Assembly (NCBI RefSeq): GCF_000821245.2
Contig: NZ_LN611424.1
Location: 1,147,434 to 1,188,803, forward strand
Length of the DNA stretch: 41,370 nucleotides
From: Virgibacillus senegalensis
GTDB lineage: Bacteria > Bacillota > Bacilli > Bacillales > Amphibacillaceae
Direction: 5' to 3'
Position 1 is the first letter of the stretch. The number at the start of each line of letters is the position of its first letter. Positions 8,161 through 15,939 of the stretch are shown here, piece after piece. The translations under genes were made by a program, and so were the position numbers. Below the pieces are notes generated by a model, which saw only the letters and a list, made by a program, of their open reading frames with translations, did not search any database and was not told the origin of the DNA.

Positions 8161-9648
8161 GTGCCTATGAAGAAACGTAAGTATAGTGGAGATAAAAAGA
8201 TGGGAACAAAACGCAATCAATCAACTAAATCCCACTCAAAAAAGCATTCAAAAGTGGCCACGCGTGATAAATTACAAGGCCAGAACCCGCATAAAAACCA
8301 GCGTCCAGGTAACAAGAAAAGCGTAACCGCGAAGGTGAACTGTACAGGCCTGACCGACGACGGGAAAGGGATTGTCCAGTGGGAAGGTAAGCAGCTGGAG
8401 GTAGAGCATCTATTACCTGGCGAAACGGCTGAAATCACCGTGTCCACTAGCGGGAAATATGTTGCTGTCGAACTGAAGCGAGTAATCACCCCGTCTGAAA
8501 ACCGGGTCAAGCCAGCTTGTTCCTATTATTATGAGTGTGGCGGATGCCAACTGCAGCATATGAACGGACAGGCGCAAATGCGCTTTAAGCAAGTAACAAT
8601 CGAAAAGTTAATGGAGCCGTTCGGTAAACCGCAACCGATTTTAACCATGGACCATCCGTATGGTTACCGGAACAAGAGCCATACGACTTTTGGTCTAAAT
8701 AAGGACCGGCAGATCATTGGCGGCCTTTACGCTCAAAATAGTCATCGGCTTATTTCCATGGATCGGTGTCTTATTCACGATCCAAAAGCAGACGAGATCT
8801 GGCAAACCATTAAGGACATGATGAAGTCTTTTAGAATCCAGCCTTATAATGAAGATACTGGACAAGGCTTCCTGCGCCACGTACTGGTAAAGGTCGGCAA
8901 GGTAAGCGGTGAAATAATGGTGGTGTTGGTTGTAGCTTCCCCTGTGTTTAAGGGGAAAAATAATTTTGTCAAAGCCCTCAGGAAGGCGCATCCAGAGATA
9001 ACGACCATTCTCATGAACGTGAATAACAAGAATACGAGCATGGTTTTAGGTGATCAGGAAAAACTGTTGTTCGGAAAAGGGACAATAACGGATACTCTTT
9101 GCGGGCTAAAGTTTGACATTTCCGCGAAATCCTTCTATCAAATCAATCCGATTCAAACGGAAAAGTTATATGCAAAGGCGATAGAAATGGCCCAGTTGAC
9201 TGGAAAGGAAACGGTAATTGATGCATACTGTGGAATCGGCACAATTGGCCTGATTGCCAGTCAAAAAGCAGGTAAGGTCATTGGCGTGGAGCTAAATAAG
9301 GATGCTGTTCGAGACGCCATCCATAATTCCAAGCGTAATGGAGTGAAGAATGCCCGTTTCTATCAGGGAGATGCCGGTAAATTCATGGTGGAGATGGCAG
9401 CGCGCGGGGAGAAAGCGGATGTAGTCATCATGGATCCACCTCGAAGCGGAAGTGATGAAGCGTTCTTGTCCAGTGTGGTAAAGCTGAAGCCTAAGCGTGT
9501 CATTTATGTGTCCTGTAATCCGGAAACGCAGGTGCGTGATATGAAATATTTAACTAAGAATGGATATGAGGTGATAGGCATTCAACCAGTCGATATGTTT
9601 CCGCAAACAGTGCATGTAGAAACGGTAGCAGAGTTGGTGTTGAAGTAG
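8161..9648 (+). CDS. rlmD: 23S rRNA (uracil-C5)-methyltransferase, RlmD/RlmCD type
   Basis: A SAM-dependent enzyme that makes 5-methyluridine in 23S rRNA. A lysine-rich N-terminal tail (1-52) precedes a TRAM RNA-binding domain (about 53-110). Four iron-sulfur cluster cysteines follow: Cys120, Cys126, Cys129 (CGGCQLQH context) and Cys203. The Rossmann methyltransferase domain has DAYCGIGTIGL at 354-364, the DPPRSG motif at 425-430 and the catalytic Cys452 in SCNPETQ. It matches the Bacillus YefA/YfjO group; which uridines it modifies cannot be told. The start is uncertain: GTG 8161, ATG 8167 and ATG 8200 are all in frame, and the last has GTGGAG eight bases upstream. Confidence 0.93.
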   Translation: MPMKKRKYSGDKKMGTKRNQSTKSHSKKHSKVATRDKLQGQNPHKNQRPGNKKSVTAKVNCTGLTDDGKGIVQWEGKQLEVEHLLPGETAEITVSTSGKYVAVELKRVITPSENRVKPACSYYYECGGCQLQHMNGQAQMRFKQVTIEKLMEPFGKPQPILTMDHPYGYRNKSHTTFGLNKDRQIIGGLYAQNSHRLISMDRCLIHDPKADEIWQTIKDMMKSFRIQPYNEDTGQGFLRHVLVKVGKVSGEIMVVLVVASPVFKGKNNFVKALRKAHPEITTILMNVNNKNTSMVLGDQEKLLFGKGTITDTLCGLKFDISAKSFYQINPIQTEKLYAKAIEMAQLTGKETVIDAYCGIGTIGLIASQKAGKVIGVELNKDAVRDAIHNSKRNGVKNARFYQGDAGKFMVEMAARGEKADVVIMDPPRSGSDEAFLSSVVKLKPKRVIYVSCNPETQVRDMKYLTKNGYEVIGIQPVDMFPQTVHVETVAELVLK

Positions 9649-9662
9649 TGTAATTAAAAGTT

Positions 9663-9760
9663 AAATAAACATTTCCGACTTAGATCCGGTTTTCGTGAAA
9701 TAAACATTTCCGAATTCAGGATCTTTTTTATGCCTATCCCTTGCTTTACTTGGTTTGGGA
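9663..9760 (+). repeat. Dispersed repeat, copy 1 (ATAAACATTTCCG family)
   Basis: AAATAAACATTTCCGA occurs twice here, 35 bp apart (9663 and 9698). It is followed by GGATCTTTTT and ATGCCTATCCCTTG. The second half aligns closely with 11316-11369 and more loosely with 15205-15260. It starts directly after the rlmD stop codon. Confidence 0.7.
9682..9729 (+). terminator. Long-loop terminator-like hairpin inside the repeat
   Basis: AGATCC at 9682-9687 can pair with GGATCT at 9719-9724, with a further CGG/CCG contact inside, and six T follow. It stands 34 bp after rlmD and probably ends its transcript. The loop is long, so strength is uncertain. Confidence 0.55.
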
Positions 9761-9973
9761 GGAAAGGCAATTATTAAATGCACAGTGAATGTCCATCCTG
9801 AATTCCACAAACAATAACTAGAATACAATATTAAATATTCTATAGTAATCAATTCTATTAATTATCTTCGAGATTTCACTACAAGCCTTTTTGTCGAAAA
9901 AATCATTTTTATTTATTATATCTTATAAAAATAGAGTATAATTATTTTATCTATTAGTTGGAGGATTGTTATT

Positions 9974-10369
9974 ATGGGAGGATTTTTAAAGTTCCTTTCT
10001 GTTTTATCTGGTAGTAAAGAAGAAACAATCTTAAAAGCACGTCCAGAGATTGCTCAGTCCCTAAGGTTGACGCAGATAAGTAATAGCAGGGAAAAGGAAT
10101 ATGTATTTAAATGCTACTTAAATTTCATGTCTCATTATACTGATCCAAATAAAGTAAGTAAATATTCGCTTGGTTACATACTTATCGAACTTACAGATTA
10201 TATAACTCAAAATTTTATACACGAAAAAGAAATGTTGGAATTTCTCCAAACTGTAAATCGAGTATTAGTCCATCACTATGGTTTTATACTTGGGGATGAC
10301 AAAACTCTAGTCCCGGCATTTGAAAGAATGGGAAATGAACTGGATGTATATTTTAAAAAGTTACTATAA
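9974..10369 (+). CDS. Hypothetical protein, helical
   Basis: A 131-residue protein of no family I recognise. It is predicted soluble and mainly helical, with a short hydrophobic start (GGFLKFLSVLSG) that is too weak for a clear membrane segment and a pattern of charged helices afterwards. The ATG at 9974 follows TTGGAGGATTG. It is followed 15 bp later by another unknown gene of similar size, so the two probably form an operon. The region is markedly AT-rich compared with the glycolytic genes, which suggests acquired DNA. Confidence 0.65.
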   Translation: MGGFLKFLSVLSGSKEETILKARPEIAQSLRLTQISNSREKEYVFKCYLNFMSHYTDPNKVSKYSLGYILIELTDYITQNFIHEKEMLEFLQTVNRVLVHHYGFILGDDKTLVPAFERMGNELDVYFKKLL

Positions 10370-10384
10370 AAGGGGGATTTATTG

Positions 10385-10762
10385 ATGTCAAGCTTTAAAA
10401 CATTACTTAAAGAGAAGTATCCAGATAAAGAAAGATATGAAAAGGTAGATTTGTATTTAATAGCGTTAGATGATGCTTTGAGTGGATTAATGGTCGAAAA
10501 TAATATAAAACAACCTGTTAGCAAACAAATATATACCAAACTTTATAGTGAAGTTCTTTCAGATTATATGACCGGAAATGCTCCTCGAGAATGGTCAGAC
10601 AGAGTTAATCAATTAATGAATGATATTCTAACAATCCTCACAGAGCTTGTTAAGGATTTCTACTATCCTAATTTAGAAATGAATGATATGGATGATTTCA
10701 GGAATATTATCCAAAAATCGGGTGAGGTTTTATTTAATGAATACTATTCTCAGATAAGGTAG
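10385..10762 (+). CDS. Hypothetical protein, partner of the preceding gene
   Basis: A 125-residue soluble, probably all-helical protein without recognised motifs. It is rich in tyrosine, lysine and acidic residues. The ATG at 10385 lies eight bases after an AGGGGG site at 10371-10376; a TTG directly before it is a less likely start. It sits 15 bp after the gene ending at 10369 with no terminator between. The pairing of two small unknown proteins could reflect a complex or an effector/immunity pair, but nothing in the sequence proves either. Confidence 0.65.
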   Translation: MSSFKTLLKEKYPDKERYEKVDLYLIALDDALSGLMVENNIKQPVSKQIYTKLYSEVLSDYMTGNAPREWSDRVNQLMNDILTILTELVKDFYYPNLEMNDMDDFRNIIQKSGEVLFNEYYSQIR

Positions 10763-10866
10763 TCTTCTAGTTTTCAGAATGACCTAAACTAGAATAGAAG
10801 TACTTTTATTAGATTACAATAAATAACATTCTCCTTGGTGTTATTTTACAAAAGGGAGTATTATTA

Positions 10867-11130
10867 ATGAAAAACATTGAATTTAAAAACCAAAAAAATT
10901 GTTATGGAGTTTTAGCTGTAAATAGTTTTACTCAAAGTTCTCATTTATTTGGTATTTTTACCTCAGTGGATGAAGCAAAAAGTTATATTAATGAAAGCTA
11001 TGATAGACATACATCTAATGGATTGATCAATTTTAAAGTTGTTAATTGGGATAGAATAAAATATGATTCTGCTGATTTTGTAATTGGTGATGCAATGAAT
11101 ATAATTACTTTTTCAAGTATGAAAATATAG
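10867..11130 (+). CDS. Small hypothetical protein
   Basis: An 87-residue soluble protein with a good AAAGGGAG ribosome site. The pattern of a beta start (CYGVLAVNSF), a loop, FGIFTSVDEAKSYI and a later FKVVNWDRIKYDSAD resembles small alpha/beta domains in which a helix follows a 'sVdEAk' turn, but I cannot assign a family. It lies 104 bp after the previous gene. Its role is unknown. Confidence 0.6.
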   Translation: MKNIEFKNQKNCYGVLAVNSFTQSSHLFGIFTSVDEAKSYINESYDRHTSNGLINFKVVNWDRIKYDSADFVIGDAMNIITFSSMKI

Positions 11131-11310
11131 TCAAGTAAATACATATTTGTTAACTATACTGAAAAAGGAAAAGGTTAAGTTATAATTTATTGTAAGGGGC
11201 AGTTAAGTAATTAATTTGGTAATTGATTGTAGATAGAGAAAGAGATGATAATAGAATAATACATACAAATAACTCTACATCTTATCTCTATAACCCATCT
11301 ATCTAATATG
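11131..11310. other. Intergenic stretch, no gene seen
   Basis: AT-rich bases without an open frame or clear hairpin. They lead into the dispersed repeat at 11308 and then the 3' remains of a MerR gene. Confidence 0.4.
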
Positions 11311-11369
11311 TCTAACTAAAATAAACATTTCCGGGTCTTTTTCATGCCTATCCCCTGTCTGACTCGGGA
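11308..11369 (+). repeat. Dispersed repeat, copy 2 (ATAAACATTTCCG family)
   Basis: ATAAACATTTCCGGGTCTTTTT and the following ATGCCTATCCC stretch match copy 1 at 9699-9740 with a short deletion. The left side begins TATGTCTAACTAAAA, shared with copy 3 at 15174. The left hairpin arm present in copy 1 is missing. Confidence 0.65.
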
Positions 11370-11383
11370 TGTATATTAGCAGT

Positions 11384-11702
11384 TGAAATCAATCCCCTTT
11401 AAGGATTCTGTCATTAAAGAAATTTCTGCAAGCCCGATTTTTTGTGATTCTTCATCATTTCAAGCCGCTGATTTATGGTGTTATCTCCTTCTACCACCCA
11501 ATCAATATACTGTTTAATTCTACTGCGTGTTTTTTAAACAAATGACCGTTTCAAGTAGCGACATTTGATCTTTTGAAAATAATCGCCTTCCAACTTCATC
11601 ACGCTCAATTAGTGGAAGTAATCCTTTTTTTTCATAATATCGTACGGTTGATTGTGGAATAATGAACTTGGCAGCAGCTTCACTTAATGAATAGTACCTC
11701 AT
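11384..11702 (-). pseudogene. Broken MerR-family regulator
   Basis: The first 60 codons, from an ATG at 11702 with a GGAGG site, encode an intact MerR winged-helix start (YYSLSEAAAKF, STVRYYEKKGLLPL, R-D-GRR-F). After LKNTQ the frame stops. The expected continuation reads in a second frame as IKQYIDWVVEGD and EMMKNHKKS, and then in a third as AEISLMTESLKGIDF. At least two indels are therefore needed, and the effector domain is lost. A truncated DNA-binding head might still be made. The remnant ends next to dispersed repeat copy 2. Confidence 0.75.
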
Positions 11703-11757
11703 TTGGAGACCTCCAAAATTTGAATGATTTCACTCCGTCGACAGAGTCATCATACAA

Positions 11758-11775
11758 CTTAAACTATGGTTTAGG
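11758..11775. promoter_or_regulatory. Candidate MerR-type operator upstream of the broken regulator
   Basis: CTTAAACTATGGTTTAGG contains the inverted repeat TAAAC-TATG-GTTTA. It lies about 55 bp upstream of the MerR start. Dyads of this kind in an over-long promoter spacer are typical of MerR control; the assignment is inference. Confidence 0.4.
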
Positions 11776-12194
11776 TCAATACAGAACTTCAAAAAATTCA
11801 CTCTTAGAATATATAACAAAGTTTGTGAAATAGTGTACTTCAAGTAACGTACTCCTTTACTTGAATAAGTAAAATCCCTCCGTTTTTATTCACATAGTAG
11901 AGAAAAGAAAGTTCGTTTTAGTTTGTAATATTTCGTCCAAAATGTGGGACAAGAGGGAAGACGGAGAAAGAAGAGATGGCTAATTATCTTTCTCTTTAAT
12001 GCGTTCTATTAAGGAATTCACACAATGGTAAATATAGGAGAATTAATAGTTTGGGAAGATATTTATAAACTAACGAGGTAAGTTAGTAAAACAAGTGAGG
12101 GGAAAGTTTACTTTTCTTTATGTGGCATTGGCATATATGGTGTATGAAGAAAATCAGAATTTAGTTTACGTCCTCACTAAATAAATTATATCCA
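11776..12194. other. Intergenic stretch, no gene seen
   Basis: About 420 AT-rich bases between the MerR remnant and the 3' end of the LD-carboxypeptidase gene. No frame with a credible ribosome site, no RNA gene and no strong terminator was found. Confidence 0.4.
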
Positions 12195-13115
12195 CTAAGA
12201 AACGGTTGGTTCAATTACAGTCAATGTATTTTCTGTTGCATTTAGATTCACATTAGCACCTATTGGAATAGCAGCTTTATAAATGCCATGACCTGTAGAA
12301 AGGTTGATTACCAGTGGTTTTCCTAAGGGGACTAATAAAGCATTAATTAAATCTTCATATGTTGTACCATAAGATACAGGGCAATTCGTACATTCTCCCA
12401 TAATAATACCTAGACAATCTTGAAATTTACCAGACATTAATAATTGAGTTAAATACCTGAAAATCATATTAGTTGGAGCGTGGGTTTCTTCTAAAAAAAG
12501 TATTTTTCCTTGTGTGTTAATTTCGTATGGTGTACCGAGTGCATTTACTAACGAAGTCATATTTCCACCTACTATTGGTCCTGTTACATTTCCTGGTACT
12601 AAACTCCTTAGGGCTAAATTTGGTGGATTTTGAATTATTCTGGGGGAAATCAACGTAGACGTTGCTTCAAAAAATTGATTGAAGTTGTAAGCAGGTGTTT
12701 CTGGTCTAAAGTCAATAAGCATTAAACTATGGAAAGTAATTAAATTACTAAATTGATATAAACTATTTAATAATACCGTTATGTCGCTATAACCGGATAT
12801 AACTTTAGGATTCTGTCTTATGACTTCAAAATTCAAATAAGGAAGAATGGTCTGAACCCCAGTCCCACCTCGTGTGGCAAGTATCATTTTGACACTCGGT
12901 TCTCTGAACATATTCATTAAATCGTCTGCTCTTTGTTGAGCTGATGCCGCTACAATGCCATCATTAGAATAAACATGCCTGCCAAATACGATATTAAAGC
13001 CCATATTTCTTAAGATTTGTACTCTCGTATTAATAGTATTTGCATCAAGAGGGCTGCCAAGTGTAACTAATCCAATTGTATCTCCTCTTTGTAAAAGTGG
13101 GGGTCTTATTGCCAT
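12195..13115 (-). CDS. S66-family LD-carboxypeptidase / MccF-like serine peptidase
   Basis: A 306-residue protein of peptidase family S66, which contains L,D-carboxypeptidases that trim murein tetrapeptides and MccF-type enzymes that cleave microcin C-like peptide conjugates. The likely triad is Ser110 in SGYSDIT, Glu209 in FLEETHAP and His276 in STGHG. The N-terminal half has the family's GDTIGLVTLGSP and the RGGTG loop. No signal peptide is seen, so it acts in the cytosol. The ATG has a GGGAG site nearby. It stands alone; sequence does not decide between peptidoglycan recycling and immunity. Confidence 0.85.
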   Translation of the reverse strand: MAIRPPLLQRGDTIGLVTLGSPLDANTINTRVQILRNMGFNIVFGRHVYSNDGIVAASAQQRADDLMNMFREPSVKMILATRGGTGVQTILPYLNFEVIRQNPKVISGYSDITVLLNSLYQFSNLITFHSLMLIDFRPETPAYNFNQFFEATSTLISPRIIQNPPNLALRSLVPGNVTGPIVGGNMTSLVNALGTPYEINTQGKILFLEETHAPTNMIFRYLTQLLMSGKFQDCLGIIMGECTNCPVSYGTTYEDLINALLVPLGKPLVINLSTGHGIYKAAIPIGANVNLNATENTLTVIEPTVS

Positions 13116-13282
13116 ATTTTCCGCTCCCTCTCCACAATTAAAATTTATTGATAATATAAGGTATTATAAAATGATTTGAAATATTCAGGATTACTTTGAT
13201 GAGGGGCCTTTGTTTTTTGGATAACAGACAAATACGCTTATTACTTTAGTTTCTTGCAAAAAGGAAGATGTTTTGTTAATTT

Positions 13283-13295
13283 TATAATGATCGTT
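13283..13295 (+). promoter_or_regulatory. -10 box overlapping candidate TetR operator, site 1
   Basis: TATAAT at 13283-13288 overlaps AATGATCGTTCAAT (13286-13299), an imperfect palindrome. Nearly the same core (AATGAACGTT over a TATAAT) occurs in front of the MFS gene at 13938. No good -35 box was found. Confidence 0.5.
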
Positions 13296-13315
13296 CAATA
13301 CAAAGGAGTTGTCAT

Positions 13316-13882
13316 ATGAAAAAGTCACAAAAAAAAGAAGCTATTTTAAATGTGGCAGAACAACTATTTTATCGGTGTGGTTTTCATGCAGTTGGTGTCA
13401 AATCTATATTGGAAGAAGCGGGAGTGGCACCAATGACTATGTACTACCATTTCCAATCCAAAGAAGATCTAATCAAAGAAATACTAGTGCGTAGGGAAAA
13501 TCAGTATCTTCAATTGATAGAAACTAACGTTAAAAGGGAAGACGGAATTAATTCATATATAAAGTCTTTAATAAAAATACACTTGAATTGGATAGAAAAG
13601 GATAGTTTTAACGGATGCCTTTTCCTAAGAGCCAAGCAGGAGTATGAAGGTATAAATGACGAAATTGCTTCGCTAACTAGGGAACATAAAAAAACACTGC
13701 TAAACAGGATTGAAAATGATATAGAGATATTTCATGTTTCCAGATCACTTGGTGTCCAATTACTTATAATACTAGAAGGGTTAACTTCAATAGCCCAAAT
13801 CCAGCCAATAGATGAAGTAAAAGAAGCTGCAAATAGTTTAATAAAAGGTATATATGAAGGTATATATGATGCTGGAAAATAA
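13316..13882 (+). CDS. TetR/AcrR-family transcriptional regulator
   Basis: A 188-residue repressor. The N-terminal helix-turn-helix (about 8-52) shows the typical ILNVAEQLFYRCGF, VKSILEEAGVAPMTMYYHF and K-DLI pattern. The C-terminal ligand-binding domain (60-188) resembles the group with a GCLF-type segment (NGCLFLRAKQE at about 100-110). AAAGGAG stands nine bases before the ATG. It probably represses itself and the downstream MFS transporter through the matching sites at 13286 and 13941. A terminator separates the two genes, so they are independent transcripts with a common control. The inducer is unknown. Confidence 0.88.
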   Translation: MKKSQKKEAILNVAEQLFYRCGFHAVGVKSILEEAGVAPMTMYYHFQSKEDLIKEILVRRENQYLQLIETNVKREDGINSYIKSLIKIHLNWIEKDSFNGCLFLRAKQEYEGINDEIASLTREHKKTLLNRIENDIEIFHVSRSLGVQLLIILEGLTSIAQIQPIDEVKEAANSLIKGIYEGIYDAGK

Positions 13883-13890
13883 AAAGGGAG

Positions 13891-13927
13891 AGGGAAACTA
13901 ATGTTGAACATTGTTCCCTATTTTTTT
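13891..13927 (+). terminator. Rho-independent terminator after the TetR gene
   Basis: AGGGAA (13891-13896) pairs with TTCCCT (13914-13919), with an inner ATGTT/ACATT stem, and is followed by a run of T beginning at 13921. Confidence 0.8.
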
Positions 13928-13937
13928 ACTTATTTAT

Positions 13938-13950
13938 TATAATGAACGTT
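13938..13950 (+). promoter_or_regulatory. -10 box overlapping candidate TetR operator, site 2
   Basis: TATAAT at 13938-13943 overlaps AATGAACGTT at 13941-13950. This is the same core as site 1 with one change, in the same register to the -10 box. It lies 25 bp before the MFS start codon. Confidence 0.5.
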
Positions 13951-13974
13951 ATACATAAAAAGGGGTTGGACGAT

Positions 13975-15099
13975 ATGTATGAAAAGAAATTGATTGTTGT
14001 TGGTTTACCAATGATTGCTGTGACATATGGTTTATCTCGCTTTAGTTATGGTTTAATGCTTCCATATATTAATGAAACGATGAATATGGCACAGTCCACT
14101 AGCGGTGTCATTTCATCTCTGTCATACATCGCTTACTGTATTGCAATCGTATTAGCGATGGTATTTTCTAATAGAATTTCCTCAAAGTCTATACTTGTCA
14201 TAGCTGGATTAACATCGATAATTGGCTTGGGGATTATCTCAATCTCGTTTAATCCGGGCGTACTAAGTCTAGGGATATTTCTGGCAGGACTAAGTACAGG
14301 TTTTTCATCCCCGCCATACGCTAATATTGTTGACTTAAATGTCGAAACAAGATTACAGAATCAAACTAATTCTTGGATTAATTCTGGTACGAGTATTGGC
14401 ACAGCCTTTACTGGTGCAGTTGCAATTTTAATGACAGATAGCTGGAGAGAAACGTATTTTGTATTTATGCTTATTGCTATAATAGTATTAATTGCTAATT
14501 ACAAAGTACTGCCAAAGAATCAACCTTTAAAAGAAAACGTTATGGTTAGTTTCTCTAAAGAAGAGTGGAGAAGAGCCACACCATTAATTCTGTCTGCTTT
14601 ATTACTAGGAATATCCTGTTCTGCCTATTGGACATTTTCAAGAGACTTTATGTTTCAGATAGAGAATGTTCCCTCATACCTCGGAGAGTGGCTCTGGGTG
14701 ATTATTGGAGCAGCAGGGTTATCAGGAGGAACTGCTGGAGTATTTGTAAATAAATATGGTTTAATGCCTGCATACAGGATTTCTGTATTAGCACTTTCAA
14801 CCTCGTCTCTCTTATTGGGGACAGTTGCAGAGTATCTAATAGTAGGGTGGTTATCACCAGCCCTCTTTGGTAGTTCGTATATTTTTATGACAGGTGTTTT
14901 AATCGTATGGGGCATTTCCGTGTATAAATCAAACCCATCATTTGGTCTAGGTGTACCTTTCTTAATACTAGCACTTGGTCAAGCGATAGGGTCTATTCTC
15001 TCTGGAGTGGTCGCAGATTTATGGGGATATGATGATCTTTTTACAGGAGCTTCAATCATCGGTTATGTAGCTTTAGTATTCAAACAAAAAAACAAATGA
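13975..15099 (+). CDS. MFS transporter, YbfB/YjiJ-like
   Basis: A 374-residue inner-membrane major facilitator with about 10-12 hydrophobic segments. Its start, GLPMIAVTYGLSRFSYGLMLP, resembles YbfB/YjiJ-type carriers (a conserved YG-(S/A)R(F/Y)-YG-LLP signature); the substrate is unknown, and drug or metabolite efflux is plausible given the TetR neighbour. The central loop (about 186-205) is charged and soluble. An ATG at 13942 is also in frame, but it lies within the -10/operator core. The ATG at 13975 has AAAGGGG nine bases upstream and is preferred. Expression is probably induced when the upstream TetR protein leaves its site. Confidence 0.88.
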   Translation: MYEKKLIVVGLPMIAVTYGLSRFSYGLMLPYINETMNMAQSTSGVISSLSYIAYCIAIVLAMVFSNRISSKSILVIAGLTSIIGLGIISISFNPGVLSLGIFLAGLSTGFSSPPYANIVDLNVETRLQNQTNSWINSGTSIGTAFTGAVAILMTDSWRETYFVFMLIAIIVLIANYKVLPKNQPLKENVMVSFSKEEWRRATPLILSALLLGISCSAYWTFSRDFMFQIENVPSYLGEWLWVIIGAAGLSGGTAGVFVNKYGLMPAYRISVLALSTSSLLLGTVAEYLIVGWLSPALFGSSYIFMTGVLIVWGISVYKSNPSFGLGVPFLILALGQAIGSILSGVVADLWGYDDLFTGASIIGYVALVFKQKNK

Positions 15100-15173
15100 T
15101 ATCTAAATTTCGCACTCTCTATTATAGGTGTGTCTGTTAATAATGATCCATTTAAATCAATCTTCTTTACTAC

Positions 15174-15260
15174 TATGTCTAACTAAAAAATAAATCTCTA
15201 GTTACCAGTCCGACCTTGATTTCGTAAAAAATACTTTTGCGAGTTCGGGGTCTTTTCATC
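15174..15260 (+). repeat. Dispersed repeat, copy 3 (diverged)
   Basis: It starts TATGTCTAACTAAAA like copy 2. It continues with CCGACCTTGATTTCGTAAAAAATAC and GAGTTCGGGGTCTTTTCAT, alignable with copy 1 over about 55 bp. GACC at 15212 and GGTC at 15249 would pair before TTTT, mirroring the AGATCC/GGATCT pair of copy 1. Confidence 0.5.
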
Positions 15261-15269
15261 TACAAAAGC

Positions 15270-15835
15270 TTGTAAGTCTGGCAGAAAAATCATTAGCGGA
15301 GTTTGAACGTTCTGCAAATGACCGTGAAATATATGGAATATTACGGGGCAAAAGAAATAATCCGTAAAGTAAAAGATTGTATATTATCTGCAAAAAAGAA
15401 TCCTCTTAGAGGTTTGGAAAGAGGAATTTGAAGAATTGGAGGGAGAATTACGATGGATGGAAAAAGAGGGTGTCAACGTAACAAGTATTGCCTATGGGGA
15501 AATCGCCTCTGATTTTGCAAATGTATATTTTCATTATATGGGTGATGAAATTACAGAAGAGTATGGTGGAGGATGGATTGTATTTAGTGCAGATGATTCA
15601 GAAGTAGTAGCTGGTATTTTCTCATTGAAGGAAGATAGCCGTGCAGCATGGACGAGGCATGTAGGTTTAATAATGCCAATTACAGAAGTCATGATTCATG
15701 ATTCATGATTTGTATATCATGGAAATTATGGAGAAACATAGAGAACTTTTAGAGGAAAGCTTTGGAGAAAACCTCGTGAATTTACGCCATAAATTCTCAA
15801 TTCACCCAAACTTTAAAAATCATTATTTAAAATAA
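15270..15835 (+). pseudogene. Frameshifted hypothetical gene
   Basis: Protein-like sequence runs through several frames. First comes KLVSLAEKSLAEFERSANDREI, then MEYYGAKEIIRKVKDCILS, then the longest open part with VWKEEFEELEGELRWMEKEGVNV and EEYGGGWIVFSADDSE, ending IMPITEVMIHDS. At that last stop the heptamer ATGATTC is repeated in tandem (15691-15704). Removing one copy lets the frame run on as IHDLYIMEIMEKHRELLEES to a stop at 15833. At least three indels are needed. An open piece can start at ATG 15457 (GGAGGGAG upstream). The family is not recognised. Confidence 0.6.
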
Positions 15836-15939
15836 ATTTTAGATTCCTTTCTAACATTTACTTGCTATCCTGCTGGTTTAAATGTAGGTGTTTGTCATGT
15901 TACCATTTACTTGAAACTAAAGAATTAAGGAGTAAATGA

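Noticed and set aside
9661-9852. 63-codon minus-strand frame downstream of rlmD
   Set aside because: It covers the dispersed repeat and has no start signal or protein-like pattern.
9974-11130. Toxin-antitoxin or phage-defence system
   Set aside because: No recognisable nuclease, kinase or antitoxin motif. Only size and pairing suggest it, so it is kept as an unknown cluster.
9663-15260. CRISPR array from the repeated ATAAACATTTCCG units
   Set aside because: Only two tandem units 35 bp apart, other copies are kilobases away, with no regular spacers and no cas genes.
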